DNA from: Planctomycetaceae bacterium
GTDB taxonomy: Bacteria > Planctomycetota > Planctomycetia > Pirellulales > Pirellulaceae
Assembly (NCBI GenBank): GCA_002723275.1
Contig: PBNZ01000004.1
Span: 183,175-247,174, forward strand
DNA: 64,000 nt
Reading direction: 5' to 3'
The notes beneath the pieces were generated by a model. The model was not told where the DNA came from, ran no database searches, and saw only the letters and a list, made by a program, of their open reading frames with translations. The first letter of the stretch is position 1. Each line of letters begins with the position of its first letter. Below, in pieces: positions 54,226-62,427 of the stretch. Position numbers and translations under genes: made by a program.

Positions 54226-56475
54226 CTAGAGATCAAACCGGAAAGTTCGGGTCAGCAGTCGCCAGGTTCGCCATCCCAAGGACTTCGGTTGAGCCGTAAC
54301 TTTGGCACGACCCCTTAAATCGGCCTCATATTTCCCACCATCGTTGGGCAAGGGCACAATGACCTGATAGGTCGTACTCAACGGCACCGGTATCCCAGAG
54401 GCGCTTGTTTTGGTCGCGAGCTTGCCGCCGGCCTGCATCGACATTCCCTGGGACGAATAACGCATCGGTTCACGCGAGATACTGTCTTCGCTTTCAATCT
54501 TGGTCTCAACAACGTTGTTGGTATAGGCATCCAGCTTGATACGGACGGGTTGTCCTGCGGAGAGAAAATCGATGTCCGCCTGATCGACGGCCAGCAGTGC
54601 CTCAAATTTATTCGGGTCTCCGATGCGACAAAGCTCATCGCTCGGCTCCAAAAAAGCGCCCACATTCGATTGGTCGAGTAACGAGCCGGACCATCCAGGC
54701 AGTCGACCATCAGGACTTGGCTGAGCCTTTTTTAGAGGAGCGGGCAAAACGGTTCCTGAAACTGGAGCTCGAATTTTGAGTTTATCGAAATCTTTTTCAC
54801 GTTCCGCAAGCTGCTGTTGAGTGGATTCCAACAGTGCCTTGATCACGGGAATTCTGCCGGGATCCGCTTTACTATTGGGCATCGCCAATTGCATTTCGAT
54901 CACGTCGAGTTCGCTCTGATATCGATCGCACGCATTCTGCAGGTCAGCGACGCTTAACAGCAGATCTTCATTCGCCATCTCGGCCAGTACGTCACCCTCT
55001 TGGACGGATTGCCCTGCCTTAACGTTAACGGCTGTGAGAGTACCGGGAACGAGAGCATAGACATTTCGCTCATCTCTCGGTTGAACCTCGACAGCACATT
55101 TCACACTGTAAGGCAACGGCACGTAAATGAAGGCAGCGATCAAGGCAGCGATAATCGCACCACTAATCAAGACGTTCTTCTTTTTCACCTGGTGCATTCT
55201 CCCCGGTGTGTAAATGAACTTACCGAATTGCCATGACGGTTGAACAACCAGTCCGAAAATACCGGCCATCGCAATCATCTGGCCGATCACCTTGAGTCCG
55301 TACGGCTCCAGAACACTGTTCAGGAACAGGAAGATGGAAAAGACGACCACCCAGCGATAGCAAACGGCGGCAACGGTATACAGAGCGAAGAACCAACGAT
55401 GACGCTGTGGCAAGAAGGGATCTTCCTGCTGTTCGATTCCAAGCATGTATTGAGCCATGAGCCGATGCAAGATCTTACTGGCTTTCTGACGAAGGTTCGG
55501 AATCTCAGCAATGTCGGACAGAATGTAATATCCGTCGAAACGCAGCAACGGATTACCATTGAAAAGAATCGTACTGACCGAGCAGATAAACATGATGCTC
55601 AGACAGATATGGTTCAAGAGACCGGGTTCACTGTACCACCACAGGAAGGTAGCAATCGAAGCCAGCACGACCTCAACATAAATTCCCGCCGCACCAATTG
55701 CCGCTCGATGCCATTTACTTGGCAGCAGCCACGAATCGGAGACGTTGCAATATAGACAGGGTGTCAACACGAGGATCATCACGCCGATCTCATGGCACTC
55801 ACCCCCAAATCGTTTACAGGAGAGCCCATGCCCCAATTCATGAAGCACTTTCGTGATCGCCAGAGTGCAACCGAGCCAAATCCAATTTTCAGGCCCAAAG
55901 AACTCATGAAAGGCGGGCAATCTTGAACGAAACACGTCAAATTGCGTGCCGACGAGCAAGAGTGCAGAAAGGCCGAGGGCACAGAAAAACATGACCGACC
56001 ACTTGGTGAAAAACCAATTGGTATAGGGGGCCATCCAGTTCAGCATTCGATCCGGATCGATACCCTTGAACCGAATTGCAAGCACATTCGAGAACTTCTG
56101 CATGAGTTCCCGGCGTGCAGTTTGATCTCTTCGTTTACGAAGTTGCGGTCCCTGCCCTTCTGCGTCGGTGATCAACAGGCCACTTCGATGCAACATTCCA
56201 ATGAAGTGTTGCAGATCGTTGAGGCTGATCTTCTGCGGTGCATAATCCTGTTCGAAGCGTTCTTTGATGTCTTCGAAACTACAGGTTCCGTCGAGCATCC
56301 GCAGAATTGAATACTCTTCTTCTTGGAAACGATAGTACTTCAGACCTACCGGTTCCTTGACCACCCAGTAGGGCTTTCCCTGGTACTTGTGATACCGCAC
56401 CGACAAATCCGGGCGCATTCGCAGCGGCAACTGTCGAGATGCACTGGAAACAAGGCTGTCGGAAAGCGAAACCAT
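54226..56475 (-). CDS. PqqD-like domain + M50 metalloprotease + HlyD-type adaptor fusion
   Basis: The protein has 749 residues. Residues about 30-105 form a PqqD-like winged-helix domain (YYRFQEEEYSILRMLDGTCS, FEDIKERFEQDYAP, MLHRSGLLI), the fold used as the precursor-recognition element of many RiPP pathways. A membrane M50 (site-2) protease part follows: HELGH at 212-216 and FDGYY near 313-317 as the third zinc-ligand region. About six transmembrane helices span 158-445. From about 450 there is a periplasmic HlyD-like adaptor (VYALVPGTLTAVNVKAGQSV, a coiled coil, then KLKIRAPVSGTVL-like barrel strands). Homologues are annotated as peptide zinc metalloproteases. It suggests binding, cutting and exporting a peptide or protein. 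Confidence 0.86.
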   Translation of the reverse strand: MVSLSDSLVSSASRQLPLRMRPDLSVRYHKYQGKPYWVVKEPVGLKYYRFQEEEYSILRMLDGTCSFEDIKERFEQDYAPQKISLNDLQHFIGMLHRSGLLITDAEGQGPQLRKRRDQTARRELMQKFSNVLAIRFKGIDPDRMLNWMAPYTNWFFTKWSVMFFCALGLSALLLVGTQFDVFRSRLPAFHEFFGPENWIWLGCTLAITKVLHELGHGLSCKRFGGECHEIGVMILVLTPCLYCNVSDSWLLPSKWHRAAIGAAGIYVEVVLASIATFLWWYSEPGLLNHICLSIMFICSVSTILFNGNPLLRFDGYYILSDIAEIPNLRQKASKILHRLMAQYMLGIEQQEDPFLPQRHRWFFALYTVAAVCYRWVVVFSIFLFLNSVLEPYGLKVIGQMIAMAGIFGLVVQPSWQFGKFIYTPGRMHQVKKKNVLISGAIIAALIAAFIYVPLPYSVKCAVEVQPRDERNVYALVPGTLTAVNVKAGQSVQEGDVLAEMANEDLLLSVADLQNACDRYQSELDVIEMQLAMPNSKADPGRIPVIKALLESTQQQLAEREKDFDKLKIRAPVSGTVLPAPLKKAQPSPDGRLPGWSGSLLDQSNVGAFLEPSDELCRIGDPNKFEALLAVDQADIDFLSAGQPVRIKLDAYTNNVVETKIESEDSISREPMRYSSQGMSMQAGGKLATKTSASGIPVPLSTTYQVIVPLPNDGGKYEADLRGRAKVTAQPKSLGWRTWRLLTRTFRFDL

Positions 56476-56565
56476 AAATCAATTCTTTTCTTCCGGGCCT
56501 TTTCTTCTGGGGCAGCAGCACCGACTAGGCTTCAAAAACAGATACCCCAGTGCTGGGGTCATCAA

Positions 56566-57483
56566 CTATTTGTCTGCAAGTCGCATCGAGGCACTCAGCC
56601 CAGGCCCCATGACCCAGCTGCCGTTTTCCTGCCGATTTGGTATGTCGGCATGGACACGAAACGAACCATCTTCTTCAACAATCTGACTCGCAAACGTAAT
56701 CTTGCTGTTCAATACCTCGGTCTTCCCACCGGGGAGCGTAACCGTCACTTTGACATCACGGTTGAGTACATCCGCCCAGGAGTGCAAACGAGCGGAGACT
56801 CGGCCATGTACGCGGAGCTTATCCATTTCCACGATCTTCATGACGGGAGTTCCAGCCTGGACCCAATCACCGCGACTAAGATAAACGTAATCGACGACAC
56901 CATCCATCGGCGATTTGAGCTTTCGCATCTCGATCATTGCGTCGGCTTGTTCGTACTGGGAATATTTAGACTTGGCATCCAAAAAGGCAACAATCAGTTC
57001 AAATTTTGCCAGGTCGATCTGCAAACCCGATCGTTCCCAGGTCAAATTCAGTCGGCGAACTTCAGCAGCACTGAAGGTGCCAGGTACCTTTTTGTTGGCG
57101 TCGATAGCCGTATCCAACTCGGCCTTGGCAACTTCATAAGCCTTTTGAGCAGCGTCAACACTGATCTGGTTTTCTGCCTGCTTCTTGGCGGCCGAATACT
57201 GATTCATGGCGACGCCTCGGGTCATCACCGCTTCACGATCATCGATTTGTGCAAGCGGCTGATCCGCCGTGACGTTATCGCCAGCCTCGACTTCGATCGA
57301 CATCAGCATGCCAGCTTCGGTGGCGGGCAACTGGACGGCATGAATCGCTCCAAGAAAACACCTTTGGATTTCCAACGGATCGGACTGCGACCCCCCGTCA
57401 ATTTGGGCAGAGACCGTATTTGATGCAGCAGCCAAAACGACTCCAACTAAGAGGAGCCCAGCCAAGAGGAACCTCGACTTCAT
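56566..57483 (-). CDS. Exported HlyD-type periplasmic adaptor
   Basis: The protein has 305 residues from the ATG at 57483, which has GGAG 7 nt upstream and begins a good signal peptide (MKSRFLLAGLLLVGVVLAAA); the open frame to 57606 would overlap the upstream gene. The mature part is a small membrane-fusion protein: lipoyl half 1 (IEVEAGDNVTADQPLAQIDD), a helical hairpin (AEVRRLNLTWERSGLQ, AKFELIVAFLD), lipoyl half 2 (KSPMDGVVDYVYLSRGDWV) and a beta-barrel part. No inner-membrane helix remains after cleavage, so it may be free in the periplasm and join the two membrane-bound HlyD fusions of the cluster. Confidence 0.88.
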   Translation of the reverse strand: MKSRFLLAGLLLVGVVLAAASNTVSAQIDGGSQSDPLEIQRCFLGAIHAVQLPATEAGMLMSIEVEAGDNVTADQPLAQIDDREAVMTRGVAMNQYSAAKKQAENQISVDAAQKAYEVAKAELDTAIDANKKVPGTFSAAEVRRLNLTWERSGLQIDLAKFELIVAFLDAKSKYSQYEQADAMIEMRKLKSPMDGVVDYVYLSRGDWVQAGTPVMKIVEMDKLRVHGRVSARLHSWADVLNRDVKVTVTLPGGKTEVLNSKITFASQIVEEDGSFRVHADIPNRQENGSWVMGPGLSASMRLADK

Positions 57484-57575
57484 AAAACATCTCCTGCAAA
57501 AGGGAGGCCCACTGTGGCCTCCGAAACAACGACGTGCATCCGCGGTTATATCCGCCAGTCCGTCACCGATACGTT

Positions 57576-59642
57576 TTAAATTGCAAACAGCCGAACCTGA
57601 ATCCATTCGACCAACTCATGGAAAAAGGAATAGCCGGATGAAACACGGCCGCAGTTCACTTTGACGATGACTTCCGTCCCCATATTGGGTTCTTGCTGAG
57701 CCAATCGTTCGATCATTTCGGCCTTATCAATATCAATTCTCATTCGGTAAGCATTTCCGTGGTCTTCGGACATGGTTGCAGTCGTCTGGATCTCACGTAA
57801 CTTGCCAGTAAAAACCTCGTCGGTATGACTCTTGAGAACAAAGGTTACATCTAGCTCTTCGCCCTCTTTCAATTTCTTTTGCGCCGCCAGGACGTGGCCT
57901 AGACGATCATCGGGCAAGTAGACCTCAAGCTCCCAGTCTTTCCTGGGATCAGCCACTTGCATCGCGATCTGACCAACGGTGACAGGGCGATCGTCGAGTA
58001 GATCTTGCACATCCCAAGTGGTGATAACACCGTTGATCGGACTGCGAACCCGCAAGTTTTTCTTTTTGTCACCGAGGATTTCAAGTTGATTCTGGTAGCC
58101 GATGATTCGTTGATCGAGTTCGACCGCCTGGCCCATGAGTTCGGCATTGGCGCCTTCACGTTGCAGCTGCTGATAGATCGCACGGCGGCGATCTTGAGCC
58201 GACAACAACTCGCCCTGGACTTTAACGATCTCTCGTTCTAATTCATTATCCTTGAGTACCACCAGCTCGTCGCCAGCGGTCACCTGCGACCCATGAACGA
58301 CGTTGACCTGATCGACTTCTCCACTCGCGGTGAAGAAAACGTCTTTTCGAATCTGAGGTTCCAGTGTGCCACGGGCCTCCATGGCAAAGTCTCTCTGCAC
58401 AAAAAGAAGCCCAAAAGCAAGGATCAGAATTGCCGCAGAGGCAAGCAGGGTTTTGGGAAGGTTCTTCGCCGTCACTAGCCAGCGGGACTTTCCGATCGTC
58501 CGCCAGATAGGCATCAAAAAGAGGCTGTTATGCTCCATCGCGTTCCCAAGGGCCCGCGCACTGTGTTGGCAGACGAGATCCACTCGTGGCGCGATGACAT
58601 CTCGAGATTGAGTCGAGTCAATTTGCTCAATGATCAAGGCGCCGATAACATCGCCATGATCGGACTGGTATCGCTCTGTCTTTTCAGCCCCCAGTTCGTC
58701 ATCGGGCTTTTGCTTAAAAAGATCTGTTTTGAACAGCGGCAAGACAGCGAGACTCTTGGTATGCGACTCATCGACATACTCTTCTAATGCATTCTCAACT
58801 TGGGGTGGAAGGTCTTGCATCGAGCCGTTGTACCAGAGCGATTCGCCAGTGGCACAAACACGCGTCGCGAGATTTCTCAACATGGAAACAACATTCGAGC
58901 GGCTATCCATCGTGTCCTGGCCACTCACCGCCTCGACGATCTGCTTACCACCTTTGGCCACCGTCACACTGACCCGATCGCAACCGATCAATCGTCGTCC
59001 TTCGTTGGCAATCGTGTAAGCGGTGTCGCGAATATCGAGACTGTTGTGCACCTCTTTCGAAAAGTGATCGATTTTGGCCCACATGGACTGCCGATCACTG
59101 AAGTGACGCAGTTTTCGCGACTTAAGGTAGTCTCCTACCAAATCACTCATCTGCAACAGAAAACGGAGATAGCCTTTCTGGCTGCCGGTCTGCGAATCCG
59201 GACGCTGGAAGATTTCCAATACTCCCTCAACCGAATCATCACTCTTCATGGGAGCCAGCACGAGTAAAGAGTTGGTCGGATTCCCTGCGGACTCCGAGTC
59301 CCCTGCACCGGATAACGGCGGAACCAACTTTGCTTCGCCCGAGCTAATGACTTGCTGCAGCAGCCGCACGTGCCGCTGAGCTTCTTCCGACTGTGGGTCT
59401 AACAGATCTTGTTTGAGATTAATCTGATAATCGAGTCGCAGTTGTCGTTCGTTGTTGATCGTCCATACTGCGCCACCGATCGCCGCCAAAGCTGTGACAA
59501 TGCGGTGCATCACCTCTGCATAATACTGATCAGGTTCAAGATCGCTGCGAGATAACTGCGCGATCTCTTGCACTAAGCCACGTATCTGTTGTTTGGTCTT
59601 TTCGATCGTCGCAGAGTCGACGGAGCCTTGTTCTGAACTCAT
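57576..59642 (-). CDS. GAF-domain sensor fused to transmembrane HlyD adaptor
   Basis: The protein has 688 residues. The cytoplasmic N-terminal part carries a GAF-like domain at about 200-370 (DTAYTIANEGRRLIGCDRVS, ATGESLWYNG, LAVLPLF, ALIIEQIDS), with a weaker GAF-like block at about 40-170 (PDQYYAEVMHRIVTALAAIG, LVLAPM, GVLEIFQR). One transmembrane helix at 397-415 leads to a periplasmic HlyD adaptor with lipoyl half 1 (SGEVDQVNVVHGSQVTAGDE), a coiled-coil hairpin (465-525) and lipoyl half 2 (VRSPINGVITTWDVQDLL). Linking a ligand sensor directly to an adaptor is unusual and suggests export gated by an internal signal. It lies 92 nt before the next HlyD gene. Confidence 0.86.
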   Translation of the reverse strand: MSSEQGSVDSATIEKTKQQIRGLVQEIAQLSRSDLEPDQYYAEVMHRIVTALAAIGGAVWTINNERQLRLDYQINLKQDLLDPQSEEAQRHVRLLQQVISSGEAKLVPPLSGAGDSESAGNPTNSLLVLAPMKSDDSVEGVLEIFQRPDSQTGSQKGYLRFLLQMSDLVGDYLKSRKLRHFSDRQSMWAKIDHFSKEVHNSLDIRDTAYTIANEGRRLIGCDRVSVTVAKGGKQIVEAVSGQDTMDSRSNVVSMLRNLATRVCATGESLWYNGSMQDLPPQVENALEEYVDESHTKSLAVLPLFKTDLFKQKPDDELGAEKTERYQSDHGDVIGALIIEQIDSTQSRDVIAPRVDLVCQHSARALGNAMEHNSLFLMPIWRTIGKSRWLVTAKNLPKTLLASAAILILAFGLLFVQRDFAMEARGTLEPQIRKDVFFTASGEVDQVNVVHGSQVTAGDELVVLKDNELEREIVKVQGELLSAQDRRRAIYQQLQREGANAELMGQAVELDQRIIGYQNQLEILGDKKKNLRVRSPINGVITTWDVQDLLDDRPVTVGQIAMQVADPRKDWELEVYLPDDRLGHVLAAQKKLKEGEELDVTFVLKSHTDEVFTGKLREIQTTATMSEDHGNAYRMRIDIDKAEMIERLAQQEPNMGTEVIVKVNCGRVSSGYSFFHELVEWIQVRLFAI

Positions 59643-60054
59643 GATCGCCTCATGTCGCGATGCGAGAAAGTTGAATTGCCAAGTAAGATATAGAAGAGGA
59701 GAACAATGCCAATTGTATTTCTTTGACTCAAAACGGACAACATCCGCGCAAAACTCGATACCTTAAAAACGACATTTGATCAGATAACGGGTCGCTCTAA
59801 TCTCAACGAAGAGCCGCAATTAAAATATCCCCGTCTGCACCCCTGATCGCTACGGTTTCTACGAGCGGAATAGTCTCCCGCATTTTTGAGAGTATAGGTT
59901 GCCGGCACCGCTTAGGAGGTTTCAGCCGCAGACTTCGGTCTGTTTTGGTCGGAGGGCTAAGCAGCCTCCCATGTGATCCGTCCTGCTCAAACGACTAACT
60001 GTCCGTTCAGAAGGATCGTATCGACGTTACCGGCAATCCACTGGTAAACGGCCT
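59643..60054. other. Intergenic stretch between the SecA-like and GAF-HlyD genes
   Basis: About 412 bases carry no convincing gene. Two structures stand out: a UUCG-loop hairpin CAGAC/GTCTG at about 59932-59945 and a bulged stem GGAGGGCT/AGCCTCC (59951-59969). They may regulate the GAF-HlyD transcript or end the SecA-like one. Just after the SecA-like stop, the minus strand can be read as a short amidohydrolase-like tail (NVDTILLNGQLVV then stop), possibly a gene remnant. Confidence 0.45.
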
Positions 60055-62079
60055 CTAGCTAGGCGTATCGAGATAGGGATCCTGTCCCAGTTCCCGTTGC
60101 ATTTTCTTCCGTTGTTTTTCGTGATGCAGCAACACCATGCGATCCCGCAAATGTCGACGTTCCACCTTGCGTTGCGACCGGCGGAACATTGAGCTCATTT
60201 TGCTCACGTCGACACCTTCGCGTTGCAAACGGTTGACAAGTTTCTTGGATTTGTCGGGGCCAAATCCGACCGAAATGATGTCATCGTCAATCGCCAGATA
60301 ACGCTGATAAGATCCTGGGTCCCCTTGGCGACCACAACGACCGATCAACTGTCGATCGATTCGCGCCGAGTCATGGATTTCCGTGACAATAACGTGGAGT
60401 CCGCCCAAATCAGTCACTCCATCGCCCAACTTGATATCGGTTCCACGACCGGCCATGTTGGTGGCCACCGTCACTCGACCGGGCTGACCGGCTTCTGCCA
60501 CAATCTCAGCTTCGCTGGCGATGTGCCGGGCATTGAGAACCTGGTGTTCGATGCCACGCGCCTCCAACAGGCTGGACAACAGTTCGGACTTTTCAATCGT
60601 TCGGGTACCGATGAGAACCGGTCGTCCTGCCGCGTGAGTCCGCTCAATATCGGCAGCGATTTCTTCCCACTTGGTTTCGCCCGATTGAAAAACGCGATCG
60701 GGTTGAGCTTTTCTCTGAACTGGACGGTTGGTTGGAATACGGACAACAAGGGTTTTGTAGATCTTGCGAAACTCTCGGGCTGAGGTCATGGCGGTACCGG
60801 TCATTCCCGCCAGTTCGCGATAACGCAAAAAGAGATCCTGGATCGTGATCCGAGCCGCCTGCCCTGTATCCACCGTAACCTCAAGCCCCTCTTTGGCCTC
60901 GATCGACTGGTGAATTCCGTCGCGCCACTTCCGCCCTTCTGCCAAACGGCCTGTGAATTCATCCACGATGACGATTTCGTTTTCGTCAGAAACCACATAG
61001 TGCTGATCCAACAAGAAGTCCCGCGCAACCTTGACTGAACGCTCAATAAATTCGTAGGAATCAATCAAGCCAACGCCACTCATTTCCTCAGGCTGCGGCA
61101 ATGCTCGCACAAGTTGACGTCCCGCCGCGTTCAACTCAACCTTCTTCTTTTCGTGATCATACTCGTAGTGCTCATCTTCGTTGAATTGGTTGGCGACACT
61201 GGCACTCCAAGCGTAGGAAGCCCGAATCGACTCTTCATGTTCATCACCGATAGCACTGATGATCAACGGGGTCCGCGCTTCATCAATGAGAATACTGTCA
61301 GCTTCATCGACGAGAGCGAAATAGGGATCGCGTTGCACGGGTCGTTCCCCGGCCGGCGCATTCGACCCACCGGAACCGCCAAGCGTATCCAAGAACTCAA
61401 GTCTTTCCTGCTTGAGACGTCGCAGGACAAGCCGATCGCGGAGGAAATCGAACCCGAACTCCTTCGCCGTTCCATAGGTAATGTCCGCAGCATAGGATTT
61501 TCGACGTTGGGGACGACTCATCTCCGTTTGCACGACTCCGACATTGAGTCCAAGCAATTCATAAACGGGTCCCATCAACTCGGCATCACGTCCGGCCAGA
61601 TAATCGTTCACGGTTGCCAGATGAGCGCCCTTGCCTTTCAAGGCGTGCAAATAAAGCGGGAGAGTCGCAGTGAGCGTTTTTCCTTCCCCCGTATCCATCT
61701 CCGCGACCGCACCATGAAATAACGCCATCCCGCCAATCAATTGGGTGTCGAAATGCCGAAGGCCGGTGGTTCGCCGAGACGACTCACGGACCAGCCCAAA
61801 GGCCTGTGGCAGAAGTCCAGCAAGTGCCTCCCCCGCCTTCGCTCGGTAGCGCAGCGAGAGACTCTCTTTGCGCAGCCGTTGATCACTTAGCGACTTGTAT
61901 TGACGCTCATAGTTCTCGATGGCAGTCAGCAACGAAGCCCAACGATCGAGATTCCACTTGGCGCGACCCTTCCACAGAGACGTCAGATGCCAGCCAGGCT
62001 TGGCGGATACCTGCTGAATTTCAGTGTCCTGAGCGGGCGGTTTCGAGCTTGTGTCTTCAGCGACAGCAGACATATGCAC
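60055..62079 (-). CDS. secA: Short SecA-family translocase ATPase
   Basis: The protein has 674 residues, compared with about 830-900 for housekeeping SecA. The DEAD motor is complete: Walker A MDTGEGKT at 128-135, DEAD at 258-261 followed by SILIDEARTPLIIS, then NMAGRGTDIKLGDGV, and the motif VI region QLIGRCGRQGDPGSYQRYLA. The preprotein cross-linking region is present (HYEYDHEKKKVEL). The protein ends soon after the second motor domain: the helical scaffold and wing domains are largely missing, and there is no C-terminal zinc-binding SEC-C motif. A Gly-rich insert (LGGSGGSNAPAGERP) precedes the DEAD box. It looks like an accessory SecA, and its linkage to three HlyD-type proteins suggests a dedicated export task. 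Confidence 0.9.
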   Translation of the reverse strand: MHMSAVAEDTSSKPPAQDTEIQQVSAKPGWHLTSLWKGRAKWNLDRWASLLTAIENYERQYKSLSDQRLRKESLSLRYRAKAGEALAGLLPQAFGLVRESSRRTTGLRHFDTQLIGGMALFHGAVAEMDTGEGKTLTATLPLYLHALKGKGAHLATVNDYLAGRDAELMGPVYELLGLNVGVVQTEMSRPQRRKSYAADITYGTAKEFGFDFLRDRLVLRRLKQERLEFLDTLGGSGGSNAPAGERPVQRDPYFALVDEADSILIDEARTPLIISAIGDEHEESIRASYAWSASVANQFNEDEHYEYDHEKKKVELNAAGRQLVRALPQPEEMSGVGLIDSYEFIERSVKVARDFLLDQHYVVSDENEIVIVDEFTGRLAEGRKWRDGIHQSIEAKEGLEVTVDTGQAARITIQDLFLRYRELAGMTGTAMTSAREFRKIYKTLVVRIPTNRPVQRKAQPDRVFQSGETKWEEIAADIERTHAAGRPVLIGTRTIEKSELLSSLLEARGIEHQVLNARHIASEAEIVAEAGQPGRVTVATNMAGRGTDIKLGDGVTDLGGLHVIVTEIHDSARIDRQLIGRCGRQGDPGSYQRYLAIDDDIISVGFGPDKSKKLVNRLQREGVDVSKMSSMFRRSQRKVERRHLRDRMVLLHHEKQRKKMQRELGQDPYLDTPS

Positions 62080-62223
62080 CTAACGAGCAAAACGAAAACA
62101 AGAACAAACCGCACATCAAGCATGCGGGGTATCTAGTTATCTTAACGTCCAAGCAAGATTTTGTGTAAATTCGGGCATCTCTAAGCAAGCCCCTCCCGGG
62201 AAGGATGCTGGCTTTATTGCTAT

Positions 62224-62427
62224 CTACGTATCAAACGACAAAACCGTTTGAACCGGATTAACCGGTACAACCCTCCTGCTCTTCAAGATTTGCTTAATCA
62301 GCACGACCAGAACAGCCGACAAAGCTAAAGCGACCAGAATCTTTCCGCCCAGGGTCTGATCGCGTCGGACTGCTATCAAGTCGATTTTCCAGGGCAAAAA
62401 TAGACTGGCTAACACGGAAACTGCCAT
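62224..62427 (-). CDS. Possible small membrane protein
   Basis: The frame encodes 67 residues from an ATG at 62427 and looks like a real membrane protein: an N-terminal hydrophobic segment (MAVSVLASLFLPW), a central helix (ILVALALSAVLVVLIKQIL) and a basic KSRR stop-transfer. It is on the same strand as the SecA-like gene, 144 nt upstream of its start. However, its start codon overlaps that of the divergent BBP7 gene (CATG) and there is no clear ribosome-binding site, so it may be an antisense shadow. Confidence 0.4.
   Translation of the reverse strand: MAVSVLASLFLPWKIDLIAVRRDQTLGGKILVALALSAVLVVLIKQILKSRRVVPVNPVQTVLSFDT

Noticed and set aside
56323..57423. Plus-strand ORF of 366 codons antisense to the HlyD and M50 genes
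   Set aside because: It mirrors two well-supported minus-strand genes with clear domains, and its translation has no domain, signal or repeat.
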